A DNA stretch of 64,000 nt from positions 124,001-188,000 of the forward strand of contig JARHVB010000086.1 of assembly GCA_029222685.1 (NCBI GenBank), written 5' to 3'. Under the pieces are notes generated by a model. The model worked only from the letters and a program-made list of their open reading frames with translations, was not told where the DNA came from and ran no database searches. This DNA comes from Terripilifer ovatus (GTDB lineage: Bacteria; Pseudomonadota; Alphaproteobacteria; Rhizobiales; Beijerinckiaceae). The number at the start of each line of letters is the position of its first letter. Within the stretch, counting starts at the first letter, position 1. This document shows, piece after piece, positions 17,108-26,527 of this stretch. A program made the position numbers and the translations under genes.

Positions 17108-18118
17108 TCACTTCGGCAGGAACTCGTTGGTGAAATAGTCTTCAGGCTTCGAACCTTTCTGGATGGTGCCCGCATCCTCGCTGACCTTGATTCCAGCGGC
17201 CCAATCCTCAGGCGACTGCCACAAGACCGGCTTGCCGACCGTGGCCGGGGTATCCATGTAGGAGGCGAGCGCTTCCAACTGCTCGCGCACATAGACCGGA
17301 TCGAGCTTGGCGTTCGGACGGTTTTTGAGAAGCGCGGCCACCGCCTCATCCATCAGCGTTTTGTCCTTGATGCCGGCCCAGCTCTTCTGCAGGGCGGCGA
17401 CGAAGCCGGCGAGCGCCTTGGGTTTCGCCTTGATCACCGATTCGCTGGCGATGATGCCGAAGCCCGGCAGCGGCAGACCGAAGTCGGCGAACAGGATGGC
17501 CTTGGACAGGCGTGGAATGCCCTTGCGGATGGTATAGATCGGGGCCGGCACGAACATGCCATCGGCGGTGCCGCTGAGATAGCTCGAGACCTTGGTGCCG
17601 ATATCCATGCTGGTGAGGTTCACATTGCTCTTGGTGACACCGTTCAGCTTGAACCACAGATCGATATAGAGCGTTTCGACAGAGGTCGGCGAGTACAGGA
17701 TAGTCTTGCCCTCGAGATCCTTCGGCTTGGCGATCGGGCTGTTGTCACTGACGACGACGCCCAGGTCGCCCTTGCGGATGACGCCGGCAATGCCCTTGAT
17801 CCGCATGCCCTTGTCGCGGGCGATCATGGCCGACGCGAAGCTCAGATAGCCGAGATCGTATTTGCCGGCATCGACGAGTTGGGCCGTGATCGCGCCGCCC
17901 GAACCGTCGTCCATCGTCACGTCGACGCCATTCTCGGCGAACCAGCCTTTCTCCTTGGCCAGGTAGAAGGGACCATGCGCGCCATAGGGCAGGAAATCGA
18001 AGCGCAAGGTCAGCTTCTCCTGCGCGAATGCCGGCAATGCAGCGAACATGCCTGCGGCGACGAGCATCGCCGAGAAAATGCGCCGACCGGTGTCATGTTG
18101 TTTTTTTAGACTGGTCAT
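17108..18118 (-). CDS. ABC transporter substrate-binding protein, NMT1/THI5/SsuA-like
   Basis: A 336-residue periplasmic binding protein with an N-terminal signal peptide (charged start, hydrophobic core, cleavage near ALPAFAQ-E). The start of the mature domain, LRFDFLPYGAHGPFYLAKEKGWF, is the typical SsuA/NMT1 opening. It delivers its ligand to the permease and ATPase encoded just upstream in the same direction. Given the Rieske oxygenases in the operon, the ligand is likely an aromatic acid or N-heterocycle; this is inferred. Confidence 0.88.
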   Translation of the reverse strand: MTSLKKQHDTGRRIFSAMLVAAGMFAALPAFAQEKLTLRFDFLPYGAHGPFYLAKEKGWFAENGVDVTMDDGSGGAITAQLVDAGKYDLGYLSFASAMIARDKGMRIKGIAGVIRKGDLGVVVSDNSPIAKPKDLEGKTILYSPTSVETLYIDLWFKLNGVTKSNVNLTSMDIGTKVSSYLSGTADGMFVPAPIYTIRKGIPRLSKAILFADFGLPLPGFGIIASESVIKAKPKALAGFVAALQKSWAGIKDKTLMDEAVAALLKNRPNAKLDPVYVREQLEALASYMDTPATVGKPVLWQSPEDWAAGIKVSEDAGTIQKGSKPEDYFTNEFLPK

Positions 18119-18186
18119 TTTTTTCCCCTGTTGGACAGTTCGGTGAATTCAACACCCGCATCAGTCGGAAAGTCAGTGATCGTCAT

Positions 18187-19026
18187 TCAGTGATCGTCAT
18201 GGCGGTTGCGGTGCGAGACGTGCCAGGGCATGGCGCGGCGCTCGATCAGATCAACAGCCTGGTAAAGCAGGATGCCAAGCACGGAGAGAACGAAGATCGC
18301 GGCGAAAACGCGCGGCGTGTTGAACTGCCCTTGCGATTGCAGAATGACGAAGCCGAGGCCCCAGTTCGAGCCGACGAACTCGCCGACGATGGTGCCGACA
18401 AGCGCCAGCGAGATCGCCACCTTCATGCCGGCGAAGATGCTCGGCAGCGCGCCGGGAAAGCGGATCTTCCAGAATATCTGCAGGTTCGAGCCGCGATAGG
18501 TCCGCGCCAGATCGAGCGTGCCGGGATCAACCGAGCGCAGGCCGACGACACTGTCGACCACCATGGGGAAGATCGAGACCAGCACTGCCATCAGCACTTT
18601 CGATTCGATGCCGGTGCCGATCCACAGCACGAAGAGCGGTGCGATGGCGACCTTGGGGATGGCGTTCGTCGCCACCAGCGAGGTGAACAGCGTGCGATCG
18701 AGAATGCGCGAGTAGACGATGCCGATCGACAGCAGCAGGCCGAGCGCGACCGAGATGGCGAAACCCGCCAGGGCGGCGCCCAGCGAATAGGCCGTGTTCT
18801 GGGCAAGCCATACCGGATCGGCGATCAGCTCCCTCCACACCAGGCTCGGCGCCGGGAAGGTGAAGGACCGCACCCCGGTCACCCAGCAGCCCCACTCCCA
18901 CAGGCCGAGCACGACCACGGTGAAGACGATGAGGAAGCGCAGGCGCGAGCTGCCATGCCACCAGCGGCGCAGGCTGCTCGCAGGAGCGGTCTTGGTCAGG
19001 GGCGGCGTCAGGGCGGAATCAGTCAT
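18187..19026 (-). CDS. ABC transporter permease (SsuC/TauC type)
   Basis: A 279-residue membrane protein with about six hydrophobic segments and the EAA-type cytoplasmic loop (DLARTYRGSNLQIFWKIRFP), which docks on the ATPase. It overlaps the ATPase gene by ATGA at 19023-19026. At its stop codon a 14-base sequence, TCAGTGATCGTCAT, is tandemly duplicated (18173-18186 and 18187-18200), adding a second stop just downstream. Confidence 0.9.
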   Translation of the reverse strand: MTDSALTPPLTKTAPASSLRRWWHGSSRLRFLIVFTVVVLGLWEWGCWVTGVRSFTFPAPSLVWRELIADPVWLAQNTAYSLGAALAGFAISVALGLLLSIGIVYSRILDRTLFTSLVATNAIPKVAIAPLFVLWIGTGIESKVLMAVLVSIFPMVVDSVVGLRSVDPGTLDLARTYRGSNLQIFWKIRFPGALPSIFAGMKVAISLALVGTIVGEFVGSNWGLGFVILQSQGQFNTPRVFAAIFVLSVLGILLYQAVDLIERRAMPWHVSHRNRHDDH

Positions 19027-19856
19027 CCGGTGAAAGCTCCCAGACGTTCGAAGATTTTACGCACGGCCGCGGCGTGATGGATGAATTCGGGCGTCTCGCG
19101 CATGGCAAGCGTGCGCGGCCACGGCAGGTCGACCTCGACAATTTCCTCGATCCGTCCCGGATCGCGCGCCATGACGGCGACGCGGTTGGACAGCAGGATC
19201 GCCTCGCTGATGCTGTGGGTGATGAACAGGATCGTCTTGTGCGTCTGGGTCCAGATGCGCTGCAATTCGATGTTCAGGTTGTCGCGCGTGATCGCATCGA
19301 GCGCGCCGAACGGCTCGTCCATCAGCAGCAGCGCCGGATCGGACAGCAGGGCGCGGCAGATGGCGACGCGCTGGCGCATGCCACCGGACAATTCCCACGG
19401 GTAGCGGTCGGCGGAGCGGCGCAGGCCGAAGGTCTCGAGAAGCTTCAGCGCCGGCTCGACATAGCCCTTGGTCGGCCGCCGCAGGAATTCGAGCGGCAGC
19501 AGCACGTTGTCGAGCACGGTGCGCCAGTCCAGCAGCATGTCGCGCTGGAACACGATGCCGAGATCCTCCGGCGGGCCAGCAAGCTCATTGCCGCGCACCC
19601 ACACCTCGCCCGACGATATGCGCTCGAGGCCGGCAAGACAGCGCAGCAGCGTGCTCTTGCCGCAGCCCGATGGCCCGAGCAGGCTGAGGAATTCGCCCTG
19701 CCTGATATCGAGATTGACGTTCTCGAGAGCGAGAACGTTGCCGCGCTCCGACTGATAGGTTTTGTAGACGGACCGCAGCTTCACCAGCGCGTCTGCCGCC
19801 TGTACCCCGGAGTTGTCCGCCATGTCGGCCTGCGCGGAAGCCGCCGCCATCGTCAT
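19023..19856 (-). CDS. ABC transporter ATP-binding protein (SsuB/TauB type)
   Basis: A 277-residue ATPase with Walker A GPSGCGKST, signature LSGGMRQR, Walker B LLLMDEPFGALD and the switch His in FITHSI. It energises the permease and is coupled to it and to the Rieske oxygenase gene by ATGA overlaps at both ends. Its location inside a ring-hydroxylating oxygenase operon shows that uptake and first oxidation are co-expressed. Confidence 0.93.
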   Translation of the reverse strand: MTMAAASAQADMADNSGVQAADALVKLRSVYKTYQSERGNVLALENVNLDIRQGEFLSLLGPSGCGKSTLLRCLAGLERISSGEVWVRGNELAGPPEDLGIVFQRDMLLDWRTVLDNVLLPLEFLRRPTKGYVEPALKLLETFGLRRSADRYPWELSGGMRQRVAICRALLSDPALLLMDEPFGALDAITRDNLNIELQRIWTQTHKTILFITHSISEAILLSNRVAVMARDPGRIEEIVEVDLPWPRTLAMRETPEFIHHAAAVRKIFERLGAFTG

Positions 19857-20977
19857 CGAAAATCCATCCGCTCGAGATAATCGTTGAGAACATGATGGAT
19901 CGTCGCTTCGACGCCGGCCATCGGGCCGGGCTCATAGTTGCGCGACGACATGGCCTGCTGCAGCGACACCATCATGCCGCGGTCCTCTTCCAGCACTACA
20001 TATTGATAGTCGGCGTAGACCTGGGCGCGCTCGGCGAAGTCAGGCAGTTCGAAGCGGTCGCGCGGATAGAGATGGTAGGCGTAGAGCTTGCACTTGTCGA
20101 CGGCGACGGGCCAGATCACGAGATAGCGGATGCTGTCGCAGCGGGCGAACATATGGGTGTTCGGCGGCATGCGGAACGTGGCGCCGAAGTTATCGCCGCG
20201 TTCCTCGATCCAGGGCATGCGGCCGAAGCGGCTGACGCCGTCCGGCGTCGAGGGCGCTGACTCGTAGTAATAGCTCACCATGCCATGCGGATCGAGCTTG
20301 ATGTTCTTGCGGTCGGCATTGAACTTGGCGCCGAACGTGTTCGCGTGCAGCACCTTCACGTGATAGATGTCGAGCAGGTTCTCGACGGCGAATTTCCAGT
20401 TGCAGTCGAGCTCGACCGGCAGCTTCACCGCCATCCGACAGTCCTCCTGCCGCAGGAAGCCGAACTGCTCCTGATAGGGCTTGATGAAGTCCTCGAACGG
20501 TTCCGGATCGGACGCGAAATTCACGAAGATGTTGCCGCCCCAGTTGGCGAGGTGCAGCGAGGGCAACTGGCAGCTGGTGCGATCAAACGTGGAATTGTCG
20601 GTCATCAGCGGCGCGCCGGCGAGCCGACCGTCCAGCCGATAGGTCCAGCCGTGATAGGGGCACTTGAAGAAATCCGTCTTGCCCTGGCCGAAGGCGACCT
20701 CGACGCCGCGATGGCGGCAGACGTTGGCGAAGGCCCGCAGTACGCCCGCCTTGTCGCGCGCCAGCAGAAGCGGCTCGTCGAAAATGCGCAGGGCCAGATA
20801 GCTGCCGGGCTCCCCGACTTCCTCCTCACGGGCGACGAACAGCCAGTTGCGCATGAAGATGCGCTCTTTCTCCAGCTCGTAGATCTCCGGATCGGCATAG
20901 ACATTTGGCGCGGTGTGCCGCGCTTCCGAGAGATCGCGACGCGTCGACGCGAAATTCAGCCGGGAGATATCATCCAT
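19853..20977 (-). CDS. Rieske ring-hydroxylating oxygenase, alpha subunit (second)
   Basis: A 374-residue alpha subunit. The N-terminal Rieske domain has CRH...CPYHGW, and the catalytic domain has the NLLDIYHVKVLH motif, giving the 2-His-1-carboxylate mononuclear iron site. It is shorter than the alpha subunit at 21544 and has no own beta subunit gene directly after it. It may therefore act alone as a demethylase-type monooxygenase or share the beta subunit. It overlaps the ABC ATPase gene by ATGA. Confidence 0.9.
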   Translation of the reverse strand: MDDISRLNFASTRRDLSEARHTAPNVYADPEIYELEKERIFMRNWLFVAREEEVGEPGSYLALRIFDEPLLLARDKAGVLRAFANVCRHRGVEVAFGQGKTDFFKCPYHGWTYRLDGRLAGAPLMTDNSTFDRTSCQLPSLHLANWGGNIFVNFASDPEPFEDFIKPYQEQFGFLRQEDCRMAVKLPVELDCNWKFAVENLLDIYHVKVLHANTFGAKFNADRKNIKLDPHGMVSYYYESAPSTPDGVSRFGRMPWIEERGDNFGATFRMPPNTHMFARCDSIRYLVIWPVAVDKCKLYAYHLYPRDRFELPDFAERAQVYADYQYVVLEEDRGMMVSLQQAMSSRNYEPGPMAGVEATIHHVLNDYLERMDFR

Positions 20978-21025
20978 GGAAACACCTCCTGCGAAATGGA
21001 ACTGGCGCCGACATGCCCGCGGCTC

Positions 21026-21547
21026 TCATGGCGGAAACACGATACAGGTGGGGATCAGTAAGGTGTCATAGATGCAGTTGCGCTGCTTGAGCAGCAGCCT
21101 GTCGCCCTGCAGCAGGAACCGGTCGTGATATTTGCCGCACTGGAGAAGATGCGTCGGCTCGTCGATCAGGGTCTCGTAGAGCACGTAATTGGCCTGCGCC
21201 GAGACAATGTCGTCTTCGAAACCGAGAATACGAACCTGGGCGATCTGATGCATCGTGTAGCGCGGCGCGAACATCTCGGTATGAGCGATGGCGTAGGCGC
21301 GGTCCTTGAGCATGCCCTTGCCGTCGCAATACATGAGGGGCAGCGGCAGATTGGACTCGGCATTGTCGCGTGCGATCAGGCGGTAGACGCCGTCATCCGT
21401 GAAGAAATCAGGCCACTTCTCGATCTCGCCGCGATCGAGCGTGTCGGCGTAATCGCAATTGAAGTCCTCGACCATGTGGCGCAGCTCGCGCAGGAAAGCG
21501 CGGTCTGGAATAGGATTTGCGGGTTTCAGTTGAAGGTTTGACATCAC
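21026..21547 (-). CDS. Ring-hydroxylating dioxygenase beta subunit
   Basis: A 173-residue NTF2-like (cystatin-fold) small subunit of aromatic dioxygenases, with the family start FLRELRHMVEDFNCDYADTLD and a YTMHQI segment. It stabilises the alpha hexamer core and carries no cofactor. The start overlaps the stop of the 425-residue alpha subunit (ATGA at 21544-21547), so these two form the main oxygenase. Confidence 0.88.
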   Translation of the reverse strand: MMSNLQLKPANPIPDRAFLRELRHMVEDFNCDYADTLDRGEIEKWPDFFTDDGVYRLIARDNAESNLPLPLMYCDGKGMLKDRAYAIAHTEMFAPRYTMHQIAQVRILGFEDDIVSAQANYVLYETLIDEPTHLLQCGKYHDRFLLQGDRLLLKQRNCIYDTLLIPTCIVFPP

Positions 21548-22818
21548 AAACCCATGGCTTCGCGATAATGGCGGTACATGCCGCGGATGGCGCGGTCTGT
21601 GATGACGGTCTCGGGCGGCTCGTCGTCGCGTCCCAGCGACACGACACCGGGACGTGGCTGCGAACGCTGCAGGCCATCGTTGACGAACTTGATCGCCTCA
21701 TTGTCGTCGATGCCGATGAAACCACCGGGACCGAAAATGTTGTTTTGGCGCAGCCGGTGCGCTTCCATCTCCGGCGTGTCGTCGGCGAAGCCGAAGTTGA
21801 CCCAGATCAGCATGAATTCATCGGGACCCATGGGAACGATGTGGCGGACGCTGAAAATATTGCTCTGGCGGATCGCGATCAGATTCGGCCAGATGGTGAT
21901 GGCATTGCTGTTCCAGGGCGAGTCGCTTTCCTTGATCAGTTCCAGCACGCGTGGATCGGCAAGCTTCATCGTCGCGTGGAACGAGCCGATCTGGGACGTC
22001 GTGGCATCGCTCTCTAGGCGGCCCTCCGGCCGGCGCGAACACAGGGACGAATGACGGCCTTTCTCGTCGGCGACGATCAGGGTCTTGTTGCCCGCCACGA
22101 ACAGGCCGAACGTGGTCAGATACGTATGCAGCAGCGTGGCGTGGTAGGGATCTTTCAGGTTCTCCTGATAGAGCTTCCAGTTGCCCGGAATGATGTTGCG
22201 GTGGATGCCGAGCAGTTTCAGCGGCCGGCCGTCGAACATCGTGTCGTACTGGTCGAGCATGTCCGGCCCGAGGTAGTCCTCGAGGGATTCCATATCGTCG
22301 GCGCAGGAGGCGAAAATCGCGCCGCGGCGCGTCGTCACGCTCAGCCGCCGCAGGCCGTGCTCCTCCATCTTGAAGTCCGGCGGCATGCCGCCCTGCCCCT
22401 GCACGCCGCGGCGGAACGGCACCGACTTCAGCTTGCCGGTGAGATCATACGTCCATTGATGATAGGGACAGACGAATTGCTTGGCCGAGCCGCGATAGGT
22501 CTTGCAGAACTCGACGCCGCGATGGGCGCAGCGGTTCTCGAAGGCGTTGATCTCGCCGTCCTGACCGCGCACCACGACGATCGGCGTCTCGCCGATATAG
22601 GAGCGGATGAAGTCGCCTGGCTTCGGCAGCTCCACTTCTAGCGCTACATAGTTCCAGGTGCGGCCGCGAAAGATCCGCTGCTGTTCCAGATCGTAGACGC
22701 GCCGGTCGGTGTAGACCCAATCGGGAATTGCGGCCGGATCATTCGGCCAGACCAGGTCGGAAAGATCCGACTCCGCACGCGTTTCGCCGTTTTCAATGAA
22801 GCGGCAAGTGTTCGACAT
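21544..22818 (-). CDS. Rieske ring-hydroxylating dioxygenase, alpha subunit
   Basis: A protein of about 424 residues. The Rieske domain near residues 75-130 has CAHRGVEF...CPYHQW, and the catalytic domain has NLKDPYHATLLH, supplying two His and one Asp to iron. Length and pattern resemble the anthranilate/salicylate-type oxygenase group. The ATG at 22818 or 22824 are both possible (MPMSN); I use the inner one. It is the first gene of a long leftward operon that continues into the ABC transporter. The real substrate cannot be told from sequence alone. Confidence 0.9.
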   Translation of the reverse strand: MSNTCRFIENGETRAESDLSDLVWPNDPAAIPDWVYTDRRVYDLEQQRIFRGRTWNYVALEVELPKPGDFIRSYIGETPIVVVRGQDGEINAFENRCAHRGVEFCKTYRGSAKQFVCPYHQWTYDLTGKLKSVPFRRGVQGQGGMPPDFKMEEHGLRRLSVTTRRGAIFASCADDMESLEDYLGPDMLDQYDTMFDGRPLKLLGIHRNIIPGNWKLYQENLKDPYHATLLHTYLTTFGLFVAGNKTLIVADEKGRHSSLCSRRPEGRLESDATTSQIGSFHATMKLADPRVLELIKESDSPWNSNAITIWPNLIAIRQSNIFSVRHIVPMGPDEFMLIWVNFGFADDTPEMEAHRLRQNNIFGPGGFIGIDDNEAIKFVNDGLQRSQPRPGVVSLGRDDEPPETVITDRAIRGMYRHYREAMGL

Positions 22819-23448
22819 AGGCACCGTCCACCCCTGCGCCGGGCAACTGGCACCGACCTGTGAACTGTATTTGTAATATTTTTGGTGTAAAGCTCATATT
22901 TTGTCCAAGCCGCCCATTTTTAAGGAAAACAGCATCAATCCGGCGCAGACAGCATAGCTTTTTGGGCGTAAACAGGCGTAGTTTGAAGCGGCTTTTGCGG
23001 GCCATCGGAAATTGTGGGAAGCCAAAACAACGCCAGAAGGCGCCCAAATTAACATCCTCGCCGCCTATGTTCCAAATTTGGCACGACGTCGGGGGTCGTT
23101 AGAAGATACGCGCTGTAACGCGTCACCGACCGGCGATGGCTTCTGATAGGATGCCCGCCTGCATCATCGATATGCGAAAGATCATGGCGCAGACGGGAGA
23201 CACTGACGGACGCGCTCGTTCGAAGGACGAATTGGCTGCGCCGTTTGCCGATGCATTCGAGCGTGTCTCAAACGGCCGAATATGCGCGGCCGCCGCTCTT
23301 CCAACCTTCAGGAACCGAACCGCAAACTATGGTCTTTAGTCGCGCTGTTCATCAGGAATATCAGTCGGCTCGCCGCAAATCACCGTAGCTCCGGAATCCA
23401 GGGGATTTTCACTTTATATCAAGCCAAAAGCTGGTAATTTTAAGCGCC
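22819..23448. other. Long intergenic region upstream of the Rieske operon
   Basis: This ~630-base stretch has a markedly AT-rich core at about 22860-22930 that should carry the promoter of the leftward dioxygenase operon. I found no strong -35/-10 pair or long palindrome. Short reading frames on both strands lack ribosome sites and recognisable protein character. The right part leads into the NTF2-like gene at 23449. Confidence 0.5.
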
Positions 23449-23865
23449 ATGCCAAACGAAGCAGCAAAACGTGCGTGCGAAGAACTGATTGTCCGTCTCA
23501 CTCATGCGCAGGACCACAATCGCGCGCAAACCGCCGCGGCTCTATTCGTGACGGACGGCACATGGATACGCTCCGGCGTCCCGCATCAGGGCCACGAGGC
23601 GATCGTGCGGTCTTTCGATCGCGCCGGTCAGAGCGTTGTCATCCGCCACATCGTGTCATCAACGCTGATCGATGTCATCGACGACGATCACGCAACCGGT
23701 GTGACCTATTATCTGGCCTTCGCGAACCGCGATGACGTTGCCGCCGATTCGGTGCGGCGTTTACATTCGCCGGCCAGCCTCGGCGAATGGCATGACCGCT
23801 TTGAGCGGACGCCGCAAGGCTGGCGCTTCACGCAACGGACCGGCGTTCGTATTTTCGAAAGCTGA
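23449..23865 (+). CDS. NTF2-like (SnoaL/nuclear transport factor 2 fold) protein
   Basis: A 138-residue protein with the order of an NTF2-like cone-shaped fold: an N-terminal helix with a tract such as HAQDHNRAQTAAALF, a central GTWIRSGVPHQGHEAI, then C-terminal strands ending in RFTQRTG. Such proteins are small isomerases, dehydratases or ligand binders, related in fold to dioxygenase beta subunits. It is monocistronic and convergent with the MmgE/PrpD gene. Function unknown. Confidence 0.7.
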   Translation: MPNEAAKRACEELIVRLTHAQDHNRAQTAAALFVTDGTWIRSGVPHQGHEAIVRSFDRAGQSVVIRHIVSSTLIDVIDDDHATGVTYYLAFANRDDVAADSVRRLHSPASLGEWHDRFERTPQGWRFTQRTGVRIFES

Positions 23866-23908
23866 GGCTGGCGGTTAAAGACATCCGGCGCAATTAACGC
23901 GGAGCGCC

Positions 23909-25288
23909 CTATCGGCCTGCAAATATCTCATCGCTCGCGTCGCCAGTCAGCCGCGCGAGAGCCAGGAAGTCCGCCACGTTCTCGGAGGTCTCGATTGCCC
24001 AACAACGCTCAAGCAGTGCGCGGGCCGGCGCTTCGCCCAGAATCATCTCGGCCTGCCCCATGAATTTGTCGCCCAGATCGGCGTCCGACATTGGACGGCC
24101 ATTGCTGCCTCGCGCGATGGTGACGGGGCTATCGTAAGTCCTGCCATCCTTAAGAACAAAGCGGCCGCGCGCGGCCTCCACCGGCAGCGATTCGGCGGCC
24201 GTCGCAACAATACGATCGCGCAATGCGACGATCTTCTCATCCAGCACCGACGCATCCGATCGTTGCTCGAGTCCGCCCTTGCCGGAAACCAGAGCTGCCG
24301 CGGCCCAGTGATAAAGACTGGTGCCACCCTCCATCGCGTTCTTGGGCGCCTTTCGTCCCGTCAGCACTAGCGCGGCCGGATTCACATGCAACTCCACCCG
24401 CTCGATGTCGGTATGGGTAATCGCGTGCGCGCGCGCGAAGTCGAGACATACATCGATAATCGGGTGAACCAGGATGCCGCACGGATAGGGTTTGTAACTG
24501 TTGAGCAATGTTTCAAATTCCACGCCAAGCCCGGCGCCGGCTGCATTCGCATCTGCATCGGTGGCGAAGACCGAGCCAAATCCGTTTTTACCCTCGAGAC
24601 CGGCAGCCGGGCCGCCGACGCCCTGGGCGGCAAACAGCGCCGCCATCAGGCCGCTGGCAGCCGCCTGGCCAAGAACGATGTGCGACGCCAGTGTGCCAAA
24701 CGATTCTCGGAGGCCACCGGCCTGAGAAACGGCTATTCCAATGGCCGCGAGCGTCTTGTCCTCATCCAGGTTCATCGCCCGGCTGGCGGCGACCGCGGCG
24801 CCGAGCGGCCCGACGAGGCCAGCCATGTAGAGCCCCGGATGGCTGTGCGCGCCGTTTGCAACGAGCATATTCCCGGCCCGGCACTGCACTTCTATTCCCA
24901 GCATCATCGCATGCAGAAAATCCCGGCCCGACATGGGACGGGCCTCGGCCAGCGCCAATAGAACCGCTACGACCGGAGCGGCCGGATGTGCAACGGTGGC
25001 CAGATGCGTATCGTTGAAGAAATGCGCATTGTTGGCGACGACGTTGATGTAGACGGCACCGACCATGTTGGCGCGTTCACTGCGCCCGATCAGCGACGCC
25101 TGTTGCCCCGGAAATATTTCGCCCACGACAGGGAGCGATTTTTCAACCGCTTCATGGCGACAGCCGCCAAGCGTGCAGCCCATCCAGTTCACGAAGGAAC
25201 GGCGGCACTCGTGCAGCACATTTTGCGGAATATCCTCGCGACGGGATCGCGCCACGAATTCCGCCAGCCGCCTCGACACACCACTCAT
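23909..25288 (-). CDS. MmgE/PrpD family protein
   Basis: A 459-residue protein of the usual length for MmgE/PrpD, a family with 2-methylcitrate dehydratase and cis-aconitate decarboxylase/itaconate-related members. The NWMGCTLGGCRHEAVEKS start, the INVVANNAHFFNDTHLATVAHPAAPVV block and the KPYPCGILVHPIID block are typical. It probably acts on a tricarboxylate or similar hydroxy acid. It is encoded 43 bases downstream of the TauD-type dioxygenase gene in the same direction. Confidence 0.88.
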   Translation of the reverse strand: MSGVSRRLAEFVARSRREDIPQNVLHECRRSFVNWMGCTLGGCRHEAVEKSLPVVGEIFPGQQASLIGRSERANMVGAVYINVVANNAHFFNDTHLATVAHPAAPVVAVLLALAEARPMSGRDFLHAMMLGIEVQCRAGNMLVANGAHSHPGLYMAGLVGPLGAAVAASRAMNLDEDKTLAAIGIAVSQAGGLRESFGTLASHIVLGQAAASGLMAALFAAQGVGGPAAGLEGKNGFGSVFATDADANAAGAGLGVEFETLLNSYKPYPCGILVHPIIDVCLDFARAHAITHTDIERVELHVNPAALVLTGRKAPKNAMEGGTSLYHWAAAALVSGKGGLEQRSDASVLDEKIVALRDRIVATAAESLPVEAARGRFVLKDGRTYDSPVTIARGSNGRPMSDADLGDKFMGQAEMILGEAPARALLERCWAIETSENVADFLALARLTGDASDEIFAGR

Positions 25289-25331
25289 CGTTGGAACCTG
25301 TCTGATCTGGGCAAGGAATGAACCGGAGCGA

Positions 25332-26339
25332 TCAGGAACCGGCGACGAGATCGCGATAATAAACCGGAATCATCGGCCGCCCGTTTGGAACGTCGAGCCA
25401 GAGGCGGAGCAAATGCCTTTTTAAAGCCGGATCGTCGTCATCTTCGAATGCGGTGCGCGAATGCAGCACGGTGAAATTATGCCAGATGACCATTTCGCCC
25501 GGTTCGAGCATAAAGCTCAAGGCTATGTCGTCCCTTGCCAAGATAGAATCGAGGTAACGCATCGCTTCCACGAGCTTCTCTGGCAATTTGCCGGTAAACT
25601 CCTCGGCCCTGTAGATATAGGCCCGATTGTAATAGCAACTGATGTTTCCGCCGATGGAACTGAAAATCGGCACCCGATAGGGCGTCAGTTGCTGCCCACG
25701 ATGCAAGGCTTCTCGTGTGGTGAATTGATAGCCCTCATAAAGAGGCTCCAGAAGATCGGGCCGTTCCTTCAGCATGACGTTGTGGGCGGCGATCGAACTC
25801 ATCAGGCTGCTGATGCCGCCCGATTTCGCTTTCTGTACGCACATCAAGCCAACGATCTCGTTGGCATCCGCATGCGGATAAAGTTCGTTGGCGCTGGTAT
25901 AGGCGCGCGTGGCATGTTCCGGCGCGGGCGGGATGTAGCGGACGTGTCCAAGCCGATCGCCGCGCGGGCTCTGCAACACCGCATGGCCCCAATGCGTGCC
26001 AAAGCCCCAATAAATGCGTTCGAACTGGTCTTCGCTGTAGCGATCGCGCGTAATGCCCGTGATCACAACGAAGCCGCGGCCGTTCATGATCTCATCCTTG
26101 AGACCGACCAGAAAGCCATTCAGCTCCGGATGATCGAACTGCTCGCGCGTCACAGCCTGCGGCGCAAGATGAGCGGTCTTCGCCAGCAACTCATCAATTG
26201 CCTTGAGTTGCGTCTCAGTCAGAGCCACGGTGACATTGGCCTTGCTGCCGATGTCCGGCACCGTCCAGGCGCTCGGGTGATCGACGCGCTGCCGAAAAAC
26301 CTCGGTACGCGCAGGTTGGATCTGCTGAACGAGCGTCAT
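25332..26339 (-). CDS. TauD/TfdA-family alpha-ketoglutarate-dependent dioxygenase
   Basis: A 335-residue Fe(II)/2-oxoglutarate dioxygenase. The proximal iron ligands are in YPHADANE (HxD near residues 156-158) and the distal His is in NFTVLHSRTAFED. The C-terminal HLLRLWLD segment holds the Arg that grips 2-oxoglutarate. It is larger than TauD itself and close to the gamma-butyrobetaine/TfdA-like branch. It is transcribed divergently from a MarR regulator, with a palindrome between them. Confidence 0.88.
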   Translation of the reverse strand: MTLVQQIQPARTEVFRQRVDHPSAWTVPDIGSKANVTVALTETQLKAIDELLAKTAHLAPQAVTREQFDHPELNGFLVGLKDEIMNGRGFVVITGITRDRYSEDQFERIYWGFGTHWGHAVLQSPRGDRLGHVRYIPPAPEHATRAYTSANELYPHADANEIVGLMCVQKAKSGGISSLMSSIAAHNVMLKERPDLLEPLYEGYQFTTREALHRGQQLTPYRVPIFSSIGGNISCYYNRAYIYRAEEFTGKLPEKLVEAMRYLDSILARDDIALSFMLEPGEMVIWHNFTVLHSRTAFEDDDDPALKRHLLRLWLDVPNGRPMIPVYYRDLVAGS

Positions 26340-26423
26340 CGCATCACTCCCTGACCGGCCTGAATTGTGCGGGCACAGGCACCGCGTGGCCGCCTTCCCG
26401 ATAATGTCACGATAATCCGCTTA

Positions 26424-26439
26424 TGTTGATAAGTCAACA
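26424..26439. promoter_or_regulatory. Perfect palindrome, candidate MarR operator
   Basis: The sequence TGTTGA-TAAG-TCAACA is a perfect 6-4-6 inverted repeat in the space between the divergent tauD-like and marR-like genes. MarR-type dimers bind such 16-18 bp palindromes, usually next to their own gene. Binding is inferred. Confidence 0.55.
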
Positions 26440-26527
26440 AAAGTCAGATCTTTTTCGATCTGCCGGTTTATGCCATTCAAACAGGCGTTGCGCGCGATGG
26501 GCGAGCGACGACGGCAGCTACGGATCG

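Noticed and set aside
23136..23339. 67-codon frame in the spacer before the NTF2-like gene
   Set aside because: No ribosome site, no homology pattern and unusual composition; left as intergenic.
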